Positions 36,958-47,454 are shown, numbered from the stretch's first letter. The stretch: DNA of 64,000 bases from Leptolyngbya sp. PCC 6406 (GCF_000332095.2 NZ_KI913949.1:1210291-1274290), one strand, 5' to 3'. Program-made: numbers and translations. Notes: generated from the letters alone by a model not told the origin.

Positions 36958-38286
36958 CGTCCTCTCCCGCAGCGCCGCCAACGCCGGGGAAATCTCCACC
37001 GGGTAGACAGTGGGTGCGGTGATAGCGCGAACAGCGGGGGGTAGGGCTTGGACGCTGTGGGTGGTGCATTGGGCGATGGTGGCTAAATCCTCCGGTGGCG
37101 ACAATTGTTCTCCATTGTGCATAACCCGCTGGAGTAGGGGTGTGGTATTGGCCGGGGGACTATCTGTCATCAGCCCTAGGGTGTCGCCTTGGTTGAGGTC
37201 GGCGGGGCGAAAAATCTGCTTGCATCCGGGGTAGGTGGTTTTGTTATGGGCCTCCTTCATGACGGGAATGCCGTCGATGTCCACTAATTTATAAACGCCG
37301 TTGACGGGGGTACCTGTCACCAATCGGGTGCCGAGGCCGTAGCCGTCGAGGCAGGCTCCGGCCTGTTTCAGCCGCTGGATCTCGTACTCGTCCAGATCTC
37401 CACTGGCGAAGATGGGGACGCCGGGAAGTAGTTCCCGCACCTGCTGGGAGAGGCTGACCAGATCGCCGGAGTCGAGGCGGACCCCGGCTAGGGCGCTGCG
37501 ACCATTCTGGTGCTGGGTGGCGAGGCGGCGAGCAGCGGCGATGGTGTCATAGGTATCGATGAGCAGGGGCGCACCGGGAAAGTAGCGATGGAATGCGTCA
37601 AAGGCATCGGTTTCGCTGCCCTGGGTGGCGGCGATCGCCATTACCAGGGCATGGGCCATGGTGCCTGCTGGTTTGCGGCCTAGGGTGAGGGCAGCGAGGA
37701 CATTAGAAGTGGAATCAAAGCCCCCCGCGATCGCGGCCCGTGCGGCCCAGAGAGCAGCCTGGGGGCTAAAGGCCCGCCGGGTGCCGAACTCCAGCAATTG
37801 TGCCTCGGGACCCGCCACATCCCGTAAACGAGCGGCGCGGGTCGCGATCAGAGTTTGATAATTCAGAGTATTTAGCAGATAGGTTTCCACCATCTGGGCC
37901 TGCCACAGGGGTGCTTCTACCCGCAGCAGGGGCTCATTGGCAAAGACGGCGGTGCCTTCCGGGACGGCCCACACATCTCCGGTGAACTTGGCCCCGCGTA
38001 ATCGAGACCAGAACGCTGGGGGAGCCTGGGTGAAAATGCCCGTGGCCTCTAGAGCGGCTAAATGGCGATCGCGGATTTGGAACTGGCTTAGAAATTCCAA
38101 CCCCTGGGCTAGGCCAGCGGCGATGATATAGCCAAAATTTTCCGGCAGACGACGGGCAAAGAGTTCAAAGCTGGCACGGCGCTGATCCAACCCTTCCCCG
38201 ACATAGCAGGCGGTCATAGTGATCTGGTACAGATCCGTCAGCAGGCTGTAATCCTCTGGGGCGCTCAGCAGGGGCGGCGTCGGCAT
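36934..38286 (-). CDS. pncB: nicotinate phosphoribosyltransferase
   Basis: The 450-residue protein starts at ATG 38286 and has the NAPRTase pattern: SLLTDLYQITMTACYV at the N-terminus, GTRRAFSPQAALWAARAAI, AGTMAHALVMA with the phosphorylatable His, and GVRLDSGDLVSLS. It converts nicotinate and PRPP to nicotinate mononucleotide, the entry of Preiss-Handler salvage. It is the first gene of the NAD cluster and is preceded by a palindromic NrtR operator candidate. The C-terminal RRVLGY is encoded by the C-rich tract, suggesting that the original end was replaced or altered. Confidence 0.93.
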   Translation of the reverse strand: MPTPPLLSAPEDYSLLTDLYQITMTACYVGEGLDQRRASFELFARRLPENFGYIIAAGLAQGLEFLSQFQIRDRHLAALEATGIFTQAPPAFWSRLRGAKFTGDVWAVPEGTAVFANEPLLRVEAPLWQAQMVETYLLNTLNYQTLIATRAARLRDVAGPEAQLLEFGTRRAFSPQAALWAARAAIAGGFDSTSNVLAALTLGRKPAGTMAHALVMAIAATQGSETDAFDAFHRYFPGAPLLIDTYDTIAAARRLATQHQNGRSALAGVRLDSGDLVSLSQQVRELLPGVPIFASGDLDEYEIQRLKQAGACLDGYGLGTRLVTGTPVNGVYKLVDIDGIPVMKEAHNKTTYPGCKQIFRPADLNQGDTLGLMTDSPPANTTPLLQRVMHNGEQLSPPEDLATIAQCTTHSVQALPPAVRAITAPTVYPVEISPALAALRERTGRRVLGY

Positions 38287-38304
38287 GGCAAGTCCTCCTG
38301 TGAC

Positions 38305-38325
38305 TTATGGTTATTTTAACCATAA
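38305..38325. promoter_or_regulatory. NrtR operator candidate upstream of pncB
   Basis: A 21-bp palindrome has perfect 9-bp arms TTATGGTTA and TAACCATAA around TTT. Its core GTTATTTTAAC fits the GT-N7-AC pattern reported for NrtR sites. It starts 19 bp upstream of the pncB ATG, so a bound regulator would block the promoter or start of transcription. NrtR itself is encoded two NAD genes downstream. Confidence 0.8.
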
Positions 38326-38387
38326 ATACTTGCCAAGTAAAGTGGGAAACCAATTTTTCTGACAGTTTTTTGGCGGTTGCCCATCTA

Positions 38388-38487
38388 TAGCGGTTCCCTA
38401 ATGTATGAGGTCACCTCAACTTGATGGGACTCGGCGGACAAGGGGCTTAAGCCCCTTGTCTATAATTAACCCGAGTGAGAACCGCTA
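38388..38487 (+). mobile_element. MITE family A, copy 3
   Basis: The 100-bp element has ends TAGCGGTTCCC and GAACCGCTA and core AAGGGGCTTAAGCCCCTT. TA precedes it at 38386-38387; the right flank reads TC, a decayed duplication. It lies in the spacer between pncB and the SDR gene, which otherwise shows no gene in 38326-38657. Confidence 0.82.
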
Positions 38488-38657
38488 TCGATTCCAGGCA
38501 ATTTATACGGGACAGTCTGGTCGGCCAAGGTAGGTCTGAATGCTGAAATAACAGCAGGAAAACTCGCACCTATTTTTGGTGAAAACCAACTTTACCGACC
38601 CCTGCCTAGTCACGACTCCCTCATGGGGTGGTGCTAATGGGCCGCAGGGCAGTGCAC

Positions 38658-39323
38658 CTACCAGGGCAGCACATCTCCGTTGGCGTGCCAAAAGGTGCCG
38701 CTGTTTTCCAGGGTGAGGGCATCAATACGCTCCAGAAGTCCGGTGACGGACTGGGTGGGGGTAATGCCGCTTGCCGTGAACCCCGTCATCTGGGTTTGGA
38801 CCAACCCTGGGTGCAGGATGGCGACGGCAATGCCCCGAGGTTTGAGATCATGGGAGAGGGATTTACCCGCCATAGACAGGGCCACCTTAGACATGCGGTA
38901 GCCGTAGGAGCCACCGGAGGTATTGTCGGCAATGGATCCCATGCGGCTGGTCATGAGCACCACCTTGGACCCCGCCTGGAGATTGGGCAGCAGCGCCTGG
39001 GTTAGGCGCAGGGGGCCGAGGGCATTGACCTCAAACTGGCGGCGAATACTGTCAACATCTAGCCCGTCGAGGGTGACCCGCTCGAAAATCCCAGCGTTAT
39101 TGATCAGCACATCTAAGGCTGTGTTCTGGAGACGCTGCACCAGAACGGCAATGGATTCGTCATCAGTGATATCAATATCGGGCTCAACTTGTACCCCCAG
39201 TCTTTTTAGATCCTCAGAGGGGGTACGGCAGATGGCGATAACGCGATCGCCCCGTTGCTGGAGTTGCTTACAGTACTCGTAGCCAATGCCACGATTGGTC
39301 CCCGTCACCAGATACGTTGCCAT
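38658..39323 (-). CDS. SDR family NAD(P)-dependent oxidoreductase
   Basis: The 221-residue Rossmann enzyme starts at ATG 39323. It has the cofactor loop VTGTNRGIGYEYCKQL (residues 5-20), NNAG in LDVLINNAGIF, catalytic Ser/Tyr/Lys in SGGSYGYRMSKVALSM. It resembles C-factor/CsgA-type short-chain dehydrogenases. The substrate is unknown. The C-terminus (SGTFWHANGDVLPW) is typical of this subgroup, with the final Trp replacing the usual substrate-loop extension. It stands alone, with IS remnants 180 bp upstream. Confidence 0.9.
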   Translation of the reverse strand: MATYLVTGTNRGIGYEYCKQLQQRGDRVIAICRTPSEDLKRLGVQVEPDIDITDDESIAVLVQRLQNTALDVLINNAGIFERVTLDGLDVDSIRRQFEVNALGPLRLTQALLPNLQAGSKVVLMTSRMGSIADNTSGGSYGYRMSKVALSMAGKSLSHDLKPRGIAVAILHPGLVQTQMTGFTASGITPTQSVTGLLERIDALTLENSGTFWHANGDVLPW

Positions 39324-39359
39324 GGTTTTTTCTAGATCTCCTTGGAAATTTCTAAGCGT

Positions 39360-39416
39360 TATAGCAGTTGCCCATCCAGATTAGGACAAGGGGCTTAAGC
39401 CCCTTGTTCGTTCCAG
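39360..39416. repeat. truncated MITE family A-like fragment
   Basis: TATAGCAGTTGCCC at the left is followed by ACAAGGGGCTTAAGCCCCTTGT, the central palindrome of family A. No right-hand TAGCGG end is found, so this is a fragment or a diverged member. Confidence 0.55.
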
Positions 39417-39504
39417 GCTTTGAAACGTCCGGCTCTTCCGACCTAGACATGGGAAAGAGCCCCTGAGGGCGAGAAGTGGAGAGAGAAAGAAACGCTAGGA
39501 AGGG

Positions 39505-39862
39505 GTGAAGTGCGCAAGTTCAAGTCTGAAGTGCATCAACCTGGCTCAGAACTACTGCCAGCCTTTGCAAGCATTGCCAAGGCCAGAGAACACCTATGCC
39601 CTATTGACAGTGGGCCTTGCGGGGATTAAAGGGGTGAGCATAGACCTGTGGAGACCCTACCAGAGTTTGGTCGAAGAGATGATGCCGAATGCGACGGTAG
39701 TCGCAGATCGATTCCATGGTTTGATGAATTGACATCATACTTTGAACTGAGAATAACAACGGGGTTGTAGAGGGAATAAATAACAAGCTTAAGTTGATTA
39801 AGCAATTGGGTTATGGCTTTTCTAATTTCGACAATTTCAAGTTAAGAGGTTTGTTGCCGTGA
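39505..39862 (+). pseudogene. ISL3-family transposase remnant
   Basis: The frame 39505-39732 encodes ...GVSIDLWRPYQSLVEEM then MMPNATVVADRFHGLMN, the conserved central block of ISL3 (DDE) transposases. After a disruption the similarity resumes in another frame at 39752, NNNGVVEGINNKLKLIK then QLGYGFSNFDNFKLRGLL, ending at TGA 39860-39862. The N-terminal zinc-finger half is absent, so this is a dead fragment. It lies just after the 3' end of the giant kinase gene. Confidence 0.8.
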
Positions 39863-39953
39863 GCATTTCCGCTTAAAGCAGCATAACCAGACCGGAAGAG
39901 GCGATTTTGCCTCTACACCCTTATTGTCATACAGATTATGCAGAATTAGCTTC

Positions 39954-42000
39954 TCAATCCACTATCGGTAGCCGAATATAGAACTCAGTGCCTTGGTCTA
40001 ACTCTGAATGAACTTCTAATGTCCCATCGTGTTTTTCTACCACAATTTGACGGGCTATCGCCAATCCTAATCCTGTTCCCTTGCCCATCCCTTTAGTTGT
40101 AAATAAATGATCAAATATTTTGAATTTCACATCTTCTGACATCCCAGCACCATTATCACGAATGCCAATTTCCACAATATTCTCTGCTATTGACGCTGTG
40201 GTTTGAATCGTGATGATCTGAGGCTGGGCCTCTAAATCCCTAAAGGAAAATCCCTGAGCAGATTCATCAAAAACATCAATAGAATTTGCCAAAATATTCA
40301 TGAAAACCTGGTTTAGCTGCCCAGGAAAACATTCGATAGATGGCACCTCCCCGTAGTTTCGAATTACTTGAATAGTAGGCCGATACTCATTTGCTTTGAG
40401 CCGATATTTGAGCATCAGCAGGGTACTCTCAATTCCTTCGTGCAAGTTGACCTTGATTTTGCAATCGGTATCCGCACGGGAAAAGGTGCGTAGGCTAGTA
40501 CTAATACCTTTGATGCGATCGGTGGCACCCTTCATTGATTCCAGAAGCTTCGGTAAGTCCTCACTTAGGAACGCCAGATCAATATCTTCAGCCTTGTCTT
40601 GAATCGGGGCGGCGGCATTAGGATGATGTTGCTGATAAAGGGCAAGATGTCCGAGCAAATCTCGCGCATATTCCTTAGCGTTGTTAATACTGCCATTGAG
40701 AAAGCCGATGGGATTATTAATTTCATGCGCGACCCCAGCAACGAGATTTCCCAGAGATGCCATTTTTTCCGCTTGCACCATTTGGAGTTGAGCTTGTTTC
40801 AAATTACTCAATGCAGCTTCCAATTCTTCGGCCTGTTGCTGAAGCTTGATCTCAGCTATTTTGCGCTCGGTAATGTCATCTACTAGCGACGCCACTCCAA
40901 TTAATTTGCCATCCTCATTTACAAGTGGACTGTTATACCAAGCACAAAAGATTATCTTGCCCTCTTTTGTGATGTTTTCGTTGATATTGTGATGGCCACC
41001 CTGTTGCGATAGAAGATCGGAGTTTATTTTGGCGAATTCGACCCAATTTTTTTCAGGGACAAGAAATTGTACTTGACGACCCAGAGTCTCTTCTTGGGTA
41101 TAACCAAATATTCTTTCTGCTGCTGGGTTCCAGCTAGTAATTTGCTGATTAACATCCCACTCAATGATCGCAAGGGGAGTTTGTTGAACTAACAACTGAA
41201 GCCTTTTCTGAGATGCTCGCAAGCTAGACTCTGCGGCTCTCAACTCCATCAGAGAGTTCTCTAGCTGCTGAGAGTATTGTTGTGATTGTTCATATAGCCG
41301 AGAATTTTCCAAGGAGATGGCAGCTTGAGCACACAGCAGATTGAGGAGTTCAACGCGATCCTCTGTGAATGCTCCCTTAACCAAATTGTTTTCTAGGTAT
41401 AAAACGCCTATAAGCTTTCCTTGATGCAAGATGGGGCTGCACAGAACACTTTTAGGCTGCTGAAGAATGACATAGGGATCGCTGGCGAGAGTTGGATCTG
41501 CACTAGCGTCTATTAATACGGAAGTTCGACTATCATGCTCGACTCTATGAACTAGCTTTAGGGGAATAATATCCTGGCTATCTTCAACAGGAAGACGCTG
41601 TAAGACAACAGGATCAGATCCTGCAATTATTAAACCTTTTATTAGTAGGTGGTTATTTCGCAGGAGCATCAACACACATTTACTCGCTCCAGAATTTTCA
41701 AGAACGATAGAGAGCAATGATGCCAATAGTTTATCAAGTTTGATCTCGCTAGAAAGAGTCTGGGAGGCTTTTAGGATAGTGGCTAAATCTAGCGAACTGA
41801 CAAGATTAGAACTAGAATTGGAATTAGAACTAGATTGAGTAGGCGTAATATCTCCTGTGGCAAAGACGGTTTCATGAATGGAAAGGGAAGGGTTTATTTG
41901 TTGCAAGATGGGGGTTAGTAAATGCGGGTAGCGATGTTCCAGATCGGCAACTTTTGCATTAGCTCCCCAACGAGCATAGCCGTAGTAGGCTTGGGTCATA
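39954..42000 (-). pseudogene. 3' fragment of giant Ser/Thr-His kinase: GAF-PAS-histidine kinase part
   Basis: This 5'-truncated part begins at the IS630 boundary and includes MTQAYYGYARWGANAKVADL, the end of the AAA/helical region of HstK-type kinases. Then come a GAF domain (about 115-260 in this fragment), a coiled coil, a PAS domain (LAIIEWDVNQQITSWNPAAE), an H-box with phospho-acceptor His in VAGVAHEINNPIGFLNG, and an HATPase domain (DNGAGMSEDV, GLGLAIARQI). An ATG at 41999, present in the parent gene, could allow translation of a free-standing sensor kinase. The open frame extends into the IS630 to 42080. It is the C-terminal third of one interrupted gene. Confidence 0.88.
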
Positions 42001-43017
42001 TAGCGGATTTCATAATTATGCGGCACAATAGCAGCAATGGGTGAACCAGCTTTTAATGTCCGCTTCAGAGATGTCCTCAAAGGCTATTTCAAGGGCTTCT
42101 GATAGCGCTTGATAAGTCCGTGCCCCCAGTGCCCTGAGAATTGACTTTAGCTTTGACCAAAAGTTCTCAATCGGCGAGAAGTCCGGCGAATAGGGCGGCA
42201 GATATACCAGACGTGCCCCTGCGGCCTCAATCAACTCCCGAATCATGTCGTCCTTATGAATGGAACAGTTGTCCATCACGACACAGGCCCCTGGCCAAAG
42301 GTTGGGCACCAGGCGAGTGGCCACAAATGCCTCAAAACTCAAGCCGTCAAAGGCTCCTAAAATCACCGCCGAAGCCACTACCCCAGCCAAGCTTAACCCT
42401 GCCACCAGGGACACATTCTTCCCCCGCTTGGGCTGTTCTCCATAGGCTCGTCGGCCTTGCAGCGCCCAGGCAAACAACCGAATCAACCCCAGATTAATCC
42501 CCGACTCATCGATAAACACCAAGTCTTCAACTCGGATGTCTCGAATCTCATCCCAGTACTCCCCTCGCAACCGCTGTACCCGATCACTCACCTTGTCACT
42601 GGGGTGAAGGGCTTTTTTTTTACGGGTGAACTGAAGCCGCTTCATCACCCGACACATCGTGGATCGACTCACCGTCACCCCATACTGTTGAGCCACTTCG
42701 GCGCGAAGCTCATCTAAGGTCAGATCAGGGTTCGCTTCAACGAAGGCTTGAACCCCCTGCATCTGCGCCTCATCCAGTTCCCTCGGTCGCCCAGGACTGG
42801 TCTTGGGGGCAAGCTCACCCGTTTCCCGATACTGCTTCAGCAGTTTCACGATAAAACTTAGAGTCACTCGAAATCGCTGGGCTAACTGGCGCTGCGAAAT
42901 GCGCTCGTTCTCATAGGTCTCAATAATCTTCTGTCGCAAATCGGTGCTGTAGGCCTTCATCGGCTCCTCGCGCTTTTTCTACCCGCTATTCGTACCACAT
43001 CTTTGTGAAATCCGCTA
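42001..43017 (-). mobile_element. complete IS630-family element inserted in the giant kinase gene
   Basis: The 1017-bp element starts TAGCGGATTTCATAA and ends with the complement of TAGCGGATTTCACAA, 14 of 15 terminal bases matching. It is bordered by TA at 41999-42000 and 43018-43019, the hallmark duplication of the IS630/Tc1 superfamily. It holds one intact transposase gene. Removing it with one TA joins GCGCAGGACT to ATATGACCCA in frame, reading AQDYMTQAYYGY. Confidence 0.93.
42016..42960 (-). CDS. IS630-family transposase
   Basis: The 314-residue protein has an N-terminal helix-turn-helix pair (ISQRQLAQRFRVTLSFIVKL and a winged segment ending GRPRELDEAQ), then a DDE domain with VEDLVFIDESGINLGL, VVMDNCSIHKDD and the family block LPPYSPDFSPIENFWSKLKS. 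The catalytic D, D and E are all present and there is no frameshift (some IS630 members need one). It should be active on TAGCGG-type ends with TA targets. It lies entirely inside the inserted element. Confidence 0.93.
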   Translation of the reverse strand: MKAYSTDLRQKIIETYENERISQRQLAQRFRVTLSFIVKLLKQYRETGELAPKTSPGRPRELDEAQMQGVQAFVEANPDLTLDELRAEVAQQYGVTVSRSTMCRVMKRLQFTRKKKALHPSDKVSDRVQRLRGEYWDEIRDIRVEDLVFIDESGINLGLIRLFAWALQGRRAYGEQPKRGKNVSLVAGLSLAGVVASAVILGAFDGLSFEAFVATRLVPNLWPGACVVMDNCSIHKDDMIRELIEAAGARLVYLPPYSPDFSPIENFWSKLKSILRALGARTYQALSEALEIAFEDISEADIKSWFTHCCYCAA

Positions 43018-46000
43018 TATAGTCCTGCGCAATACGGGACTTACCCCATTCTAGATAGAACTTGGCCGCCAGTTCATTGGCAAGAGCTTCTTCCTGAATA
43101 TACCCATTGGCGCTAGCTCCAGCGATCGCCCGATCGTAAAGATCAACAGCTAACAGCCAGTCCTGGAGCAGTCTTGCCTTTTCTGCTTCCACCAAGTTGT
43201 ATTTATGTTCAAAGTTGGCGGGTGCATTAGACATCCACAGCTTCATATGGGTTTGGTTGACATTAACCTGCTGCAACACATTTGAGATTTCTTGCTGTGA
43301 GGCTTTTTCAGGGCTACTTTCCGTCCGAGGCAAATTATGATGTTGAGTGAGCAGGGCAAGGGAATAATAGAAATTATGGGTGCTAACTGTAATAAACCCA
43401 GGCACCGCATCCAAGTAATTAGTGGCCTGACTTGCATAATAAGCAGCACCTGCATACTCTTCAAACAAATAATTAAGAATGCACTTCGCAACGTAAGCTG
43501 CGAATGGCAATGTGCGATCGTTACCTGAACAGAAGGTTGGCAAAAGCTTTAATTCGTCGAAATACCGACCTGACAACTGCATAGGATCAAGTGCTTCGCC
43601 AAGCAAGTTGGAAACTAATTGCTGCCAAACTTTGGCGTTGTAAATTGCATGATCTTGCTTGGTTTGTAGAAGAATATCAAGCGCAATAAACTGTTTATCT
43701 TGGACTTGTTTTAGTGGCTCTCCTGCCAGAAAATAGTGTGTGCAGCCGTGAGCTGCGGCATAACTAGCATACTCAATATCTCCGGTTTCAAATCCAATTT
43801 GGCTAGCTCGTGCCAATGGATCAACCGTATCTCGAATTGGCTGTTTCCAGGGTTTAATAAAGCTATTAAATAGATTGTTAACTCGGCACTCTAGTTCTTT
43901 TGCAGAAAATCGCTCTACTGTTTTGAGGGCTAGCAATCCAGAGTAATAGCCTGTATCCAGATGTTCTTCAAGTCCACACAACAAAAGACCGTAATAGATG
44001 TAACCGCTGGCGGTGGCAGAAGCTTGACCATGTTCTAGGCTCAAGGCAATCATCTTGGTCACTATGCATGGCAGAAGGGCTGGCTGAGTCGTGTATGCAG
44101 ATGGGAAAAGGGCCATCAAAATACGCTGAATTGCAAGCTGATTAGGATCCGTCATCATTGGCAAGCATTCCATCTCTGCCATCGTAGGTAGTTTGATCTC
44201 TAGTAGAGACGGAGCCTGATCTAAGTCAATACCCAACAGATCCAGTGCTAAAATCCCAGCTTCAAGAGCTTTGGGCATTTCTGCCTGAGCCATATACATC
44301 TGAATTTGTAGTTCATAAATCTTGACGCGATCGAGCAAGGTAGTCGTGTGCTGCAAGACCACATTGGCTAAAGTTTGTGCCTCAGTAAAATTAATGTCCA
44401 GATATTCAGCTTCGACCGCAGATTCATAGAGCGATAAAGTAAGGGAATAATGATTTTTCCAGCTCTCGATTGTGAGCAAACTAATTCCAGTACGAAAATA
44501 TTGTGCAGCCGCAGCATAGGCTGTAGATGAGCGTGCTTTCTGCCCAGCTAGGAGATTGAGTTCAGCAAACTGATGACGTTCTTCTAAAGATGTAATGAAT
44601 TCAATCCCGGCATTCAAATGATTGACGATATCAAAAATCCTTTCCTCCTGCTCTACCTGAGATGCGCTCCTTAATAGCAATCGTCCAATCTTGAGGTGGG
44701 TTGCCTGTTTTTGATCATTTGGAATCAAGGAGTAGGCCGCTTGTTGAACGCGATCGTGCAAAAAGCAATAGGTTAGATTGACATCCTGTTCTTTATGAAG
44801 GTGTTCGGCTTGATTGGATTGGAAGAACTGATACATGCGGCTGGTTGGAATCACCAACCCTTCCTGCAAGGATTCCCACAGGGCGATTGCAACCTGCTGA
44901 GGTTCCTGCTCTGAAACAATGGCTAGGGTCGCCAGATCAAATTGATTACCCACACAAGCTGCTAGCTTCAAAACCGATTGAGTTTCGGGCGGTAGTTTTT
45001 GTAACTGGTCTGCCATAAACTCCACCACATCATCAGTGAGAGTAAGGGCATCCACCTGAGCCATATCGCAGATCCAATAGCGGCGGCTTTGGTCAAAGTG
45101 AATCTGCCCATCTTCGTGCAGGGATTTGAGGAATTGCGTGGTGAAAAAAGGATTGCCTTGAGTCTTGCGATTGACAAGTTGAGTTAATGGTTCTGCTAGG
45201 TCAAAGGGACAGTGTAGGGTGTCCGCAATCAGAGCATTTGTGTCATCAAATGACAAGGGTTTTAGGGTAATAGTGTGAATCGTTTTTTTGTCTTTTTTGA
45301 GTTCTTCTACTGTTGCGATAAATGGATGAGTTGAAGATACTTCATTATCTCGATAGGCTCCTATCACTAACAGGTGACCACCGTTTTCCATCAACAATTT
45401 CAACAATTGGAGCGAGGCCAAATCTGCCCACTGTAAATCATCTAAAAATAATACTAGGGGATGCTCGACAGTGGTAAAGACCTGAATGAATTGTTGAAAC
45501 AGTCGATTAAAGCGATTTTGTGCAGCATTGCCCGACAATTCTGGAGCGAGGGTTTGCTTGCCAATGATCTGCTCTAGTTCAGGAATGACCTCTGTTAAAA
45601 CTTGACCATGTTCACCTACGGCTGCTAGAACTTTGGTCCTCCAGCGGTCGATGTGAGTATCGGATTCTGAAAGGAGTTGCCCCATCAAATCTCGCAGGGC
45701 TTGGACAAAGGCTGATAGGGGAATACTGCGGTTGAATTGATCGAATTTACCTTTGATAAAGTAGCCGCGCTGACGCACGATAGGCTTGTGGACTTCATTG
45801 ACCACCGCTGTTTTGCCAATTCCCGAAAATCCCCCTACCAACATAAGTTCCGAAGTGCCTTCGGCAACTCGATCAAATGCCTGGAGTAGGGTTTGCACCT
45901 CGGTTTCCCGTCCATAGAGGTTTTCGGGAATCAGAAAGCGATCGCTCACATCCCGTTCTCCTAATTCAAACGGGGCGATTGCCCCTGTTTTCTGCCACTG

Positions 46001-46543
46001 GGTTAAACATTGTTGTAAATCATGCTTGAGTCCCAGCGCACTTTGGTAGCGGTCTTCCGCATTCTTCGCCATCAGTTTTGTGACGATCGCTGCCACCATT
46101 CCGGGCACCGCTGCATTCACTTGATCAACAGGGACGGGCAACATTGCCATGTGATAATGCACAAGTTCCAATGGATCGGCGGCGATAAAGGGTAGCGTTC
46201 CTGTCAATAGCTCATACAGCGTTACACCCAGGGAATAAAAATCAGCCCTATAATCAATACCCCGGTTCATCCGTCCGGTTTGTTCGGGCGCGATATAGGA
46301 CAGGGTTCCTTCTAAAACATTGGGGTTTTGAATCTCCTGAGTTTCCTTGGGCAATAGGGATGCAATACTGAAGTCAATGAGTTTGACTTGCTTTGACTCG
46401 GGATGAATCAGAATATTGGCGGGTTTGATGTCTTTATGCACCACCCGATGTTGGCTGAGTCCGTGGAGAATATCTGCCAATTGGAGGGTGATGTCCAGTA
46501 CCTCTTTCCAATCTAGGGGCTGTAACTGAAGATATGTCCCTAA
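43018..46543 (-). pseudogene. middle fragment of giant Ser/Thr-His kinase: kinase core, AAA ATPase and helical repeats
   Basis: This segment, from the IS5 boundary to the IS630 boundary, has no proper start or end; the open reading frame (from ATG 46480) stops inside IS630 at 42986. It carries the Ser/Thr kinase catalytic loop HKDIKPANIL, DFS in place of DFG, APEQTGRMNR, then an AAA/NB-ARC-like ATPase with Walker A GFSGIGKT and Walker B LVLFLDDLQWAD, and about 650 residues of helical repeats. In HstK-like cyanobacterial proteins this architecture precedes GAF and histidine kinase domains. Upstream frame continuity (LGTYLQLQPLDWKEVL) begins exactly at the IS5 border. Confidence 0.9.
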
Positions 46544-47454
46544 GAGGGTGTCTGAAAAGCTGGAATGTAGGTATGAATTAGCACGTTAGTCGCCTTAACA
46601 TGACTCGAATATTGGCCACATAAATCCATGCCTCAGCGGTCTCTGGTAGGCGCTCATAGTCTTTACTCAAGCGGCGGCAAAAAGTAAACCAGCCAAATGT
46701 GCGCTCCACCACCCACCGCTTGGGTAACAGCACAAATCCCTGCGCACAGTCGGGGCGCTTGATCACCTCAATCACCCATCGAAAGCGGTCCATGATCTCT
46801 TTCATGAAATCGTTACCGCTATATCCCCCATCAACCCAAATGACACACAGGCGAGTGAACCACTGACTAACCTGATGCATTTTTTCTAGCACCTTTCGTG
46901 CGCCATCCCGCTCAGGGAGACTCGCTGCGGTAACCACAACCATCAGCACTAAACCCATTGTGTCGACCACCACGTTTCGCTTCCGACCTTTGACCTTTTT
47001 GTTTGCATCGAAGCCGACCGACTCCGAAATGTAGACATCGCTGTTCACCGACTGACTATCCATCACCGCTGCACTGGGAGACGCTTCGCGCCCCTCCGTT
47101 AACCGCACCAACTCCCGCAATCGGTGATTGATGTGTTCCCACACCCCATCATTGCGCCATTGGCGAAAATAATGGTAGACCGTTTTGGCCTTCGGGAAAT
47201 CATGGGGTAAGCACCGCCACTTGGTGCTATTGTCCAGAACGTACAGAATCGCATTGACCACTTCTCGCATATCCGTGCTCCGAGGTCGTCCACCAGGCTT
47301 CGCCGGAGGAATCAAGAGAGAGAGAATATCCCATTGTTCATCAGTCAAATCGGTGGGGTAGGATAATCGCATTGCCCTCAAAAACCCTATCAAGTGTACT
47401 TACTGACTGATAGAGTAGCGTTTTTGAGGGCCTTTCTACTTCTCAGACACCCTC
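46544..47454 (-). mobile_element. complete IS5/IS1031-group element inserted in the giant kinase gene
   Basis: The 911-bp element starts GAGGGTGTCTGAAAAG and ends with the complement of GAGGGTGTCTGAGAAG. TAA flanks both sides (46541-46543 and 47455-47457), a 3-bp TNA duplication as in the IS1031 group of IS5. It holds one transposase. Deleting it with one TAA joins GGGGAGGCGTGGCC to TTAGGGACATATCTTC on the coding strand, reading DWGGVALGTYLQLQPLDW in frame. Confidence 0.93.
46578..47372 (-). CDS. IS5-family transposase
   Basis: I begin at ATG 47372 (MRLSYPTDLTDEQWDILSLL), the usual start for this group; an ATG at 47393 is also in frame. The protein has the N-terminal insertion-element domain (PAKPGGRPRSTDMREVVNAI), a DDE domain with AAVMDSQSVNS, VIWVDGGYSGND and RWVVERTFGWFTFCRR. 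All catalytic residues and the YREK-like signature are present, so the enzyme looks intact. It lies within the 46544-47454 element. Confidence 0.92.
   Translation of the reverse strand: MRLSYPTDLTDEQWDILSLLIPPAKPGGRPRSTDMREVVNAILYVLDNSTKWRCLPHDFPKAKTVYHYFRQWRNDGVWEHINHRLRELVRLTEGREASPSAAVMDSQSVNSDVYISESVGFDANKKVKGRKRNVVVDTMGLVLMVVVTAASLPERDGARKVLEKMHQVSQWFTRLCVIWVDGGYSGNDFMKEIMDRFRWVIEVIKRPDCAQGFVLLPKRWVVERTFGWFTFCRRLSKDYERLPETAEAWIYVANIRVMLRRLTC

Noticed and set aside
46544-47454. Composite transposon formed by IS5 and IS630 flanking the kinase fragments
   Set aside because: The two elements are unrelated, have different target duplications and each interrupts one continuous gene, so they are independent insertions.
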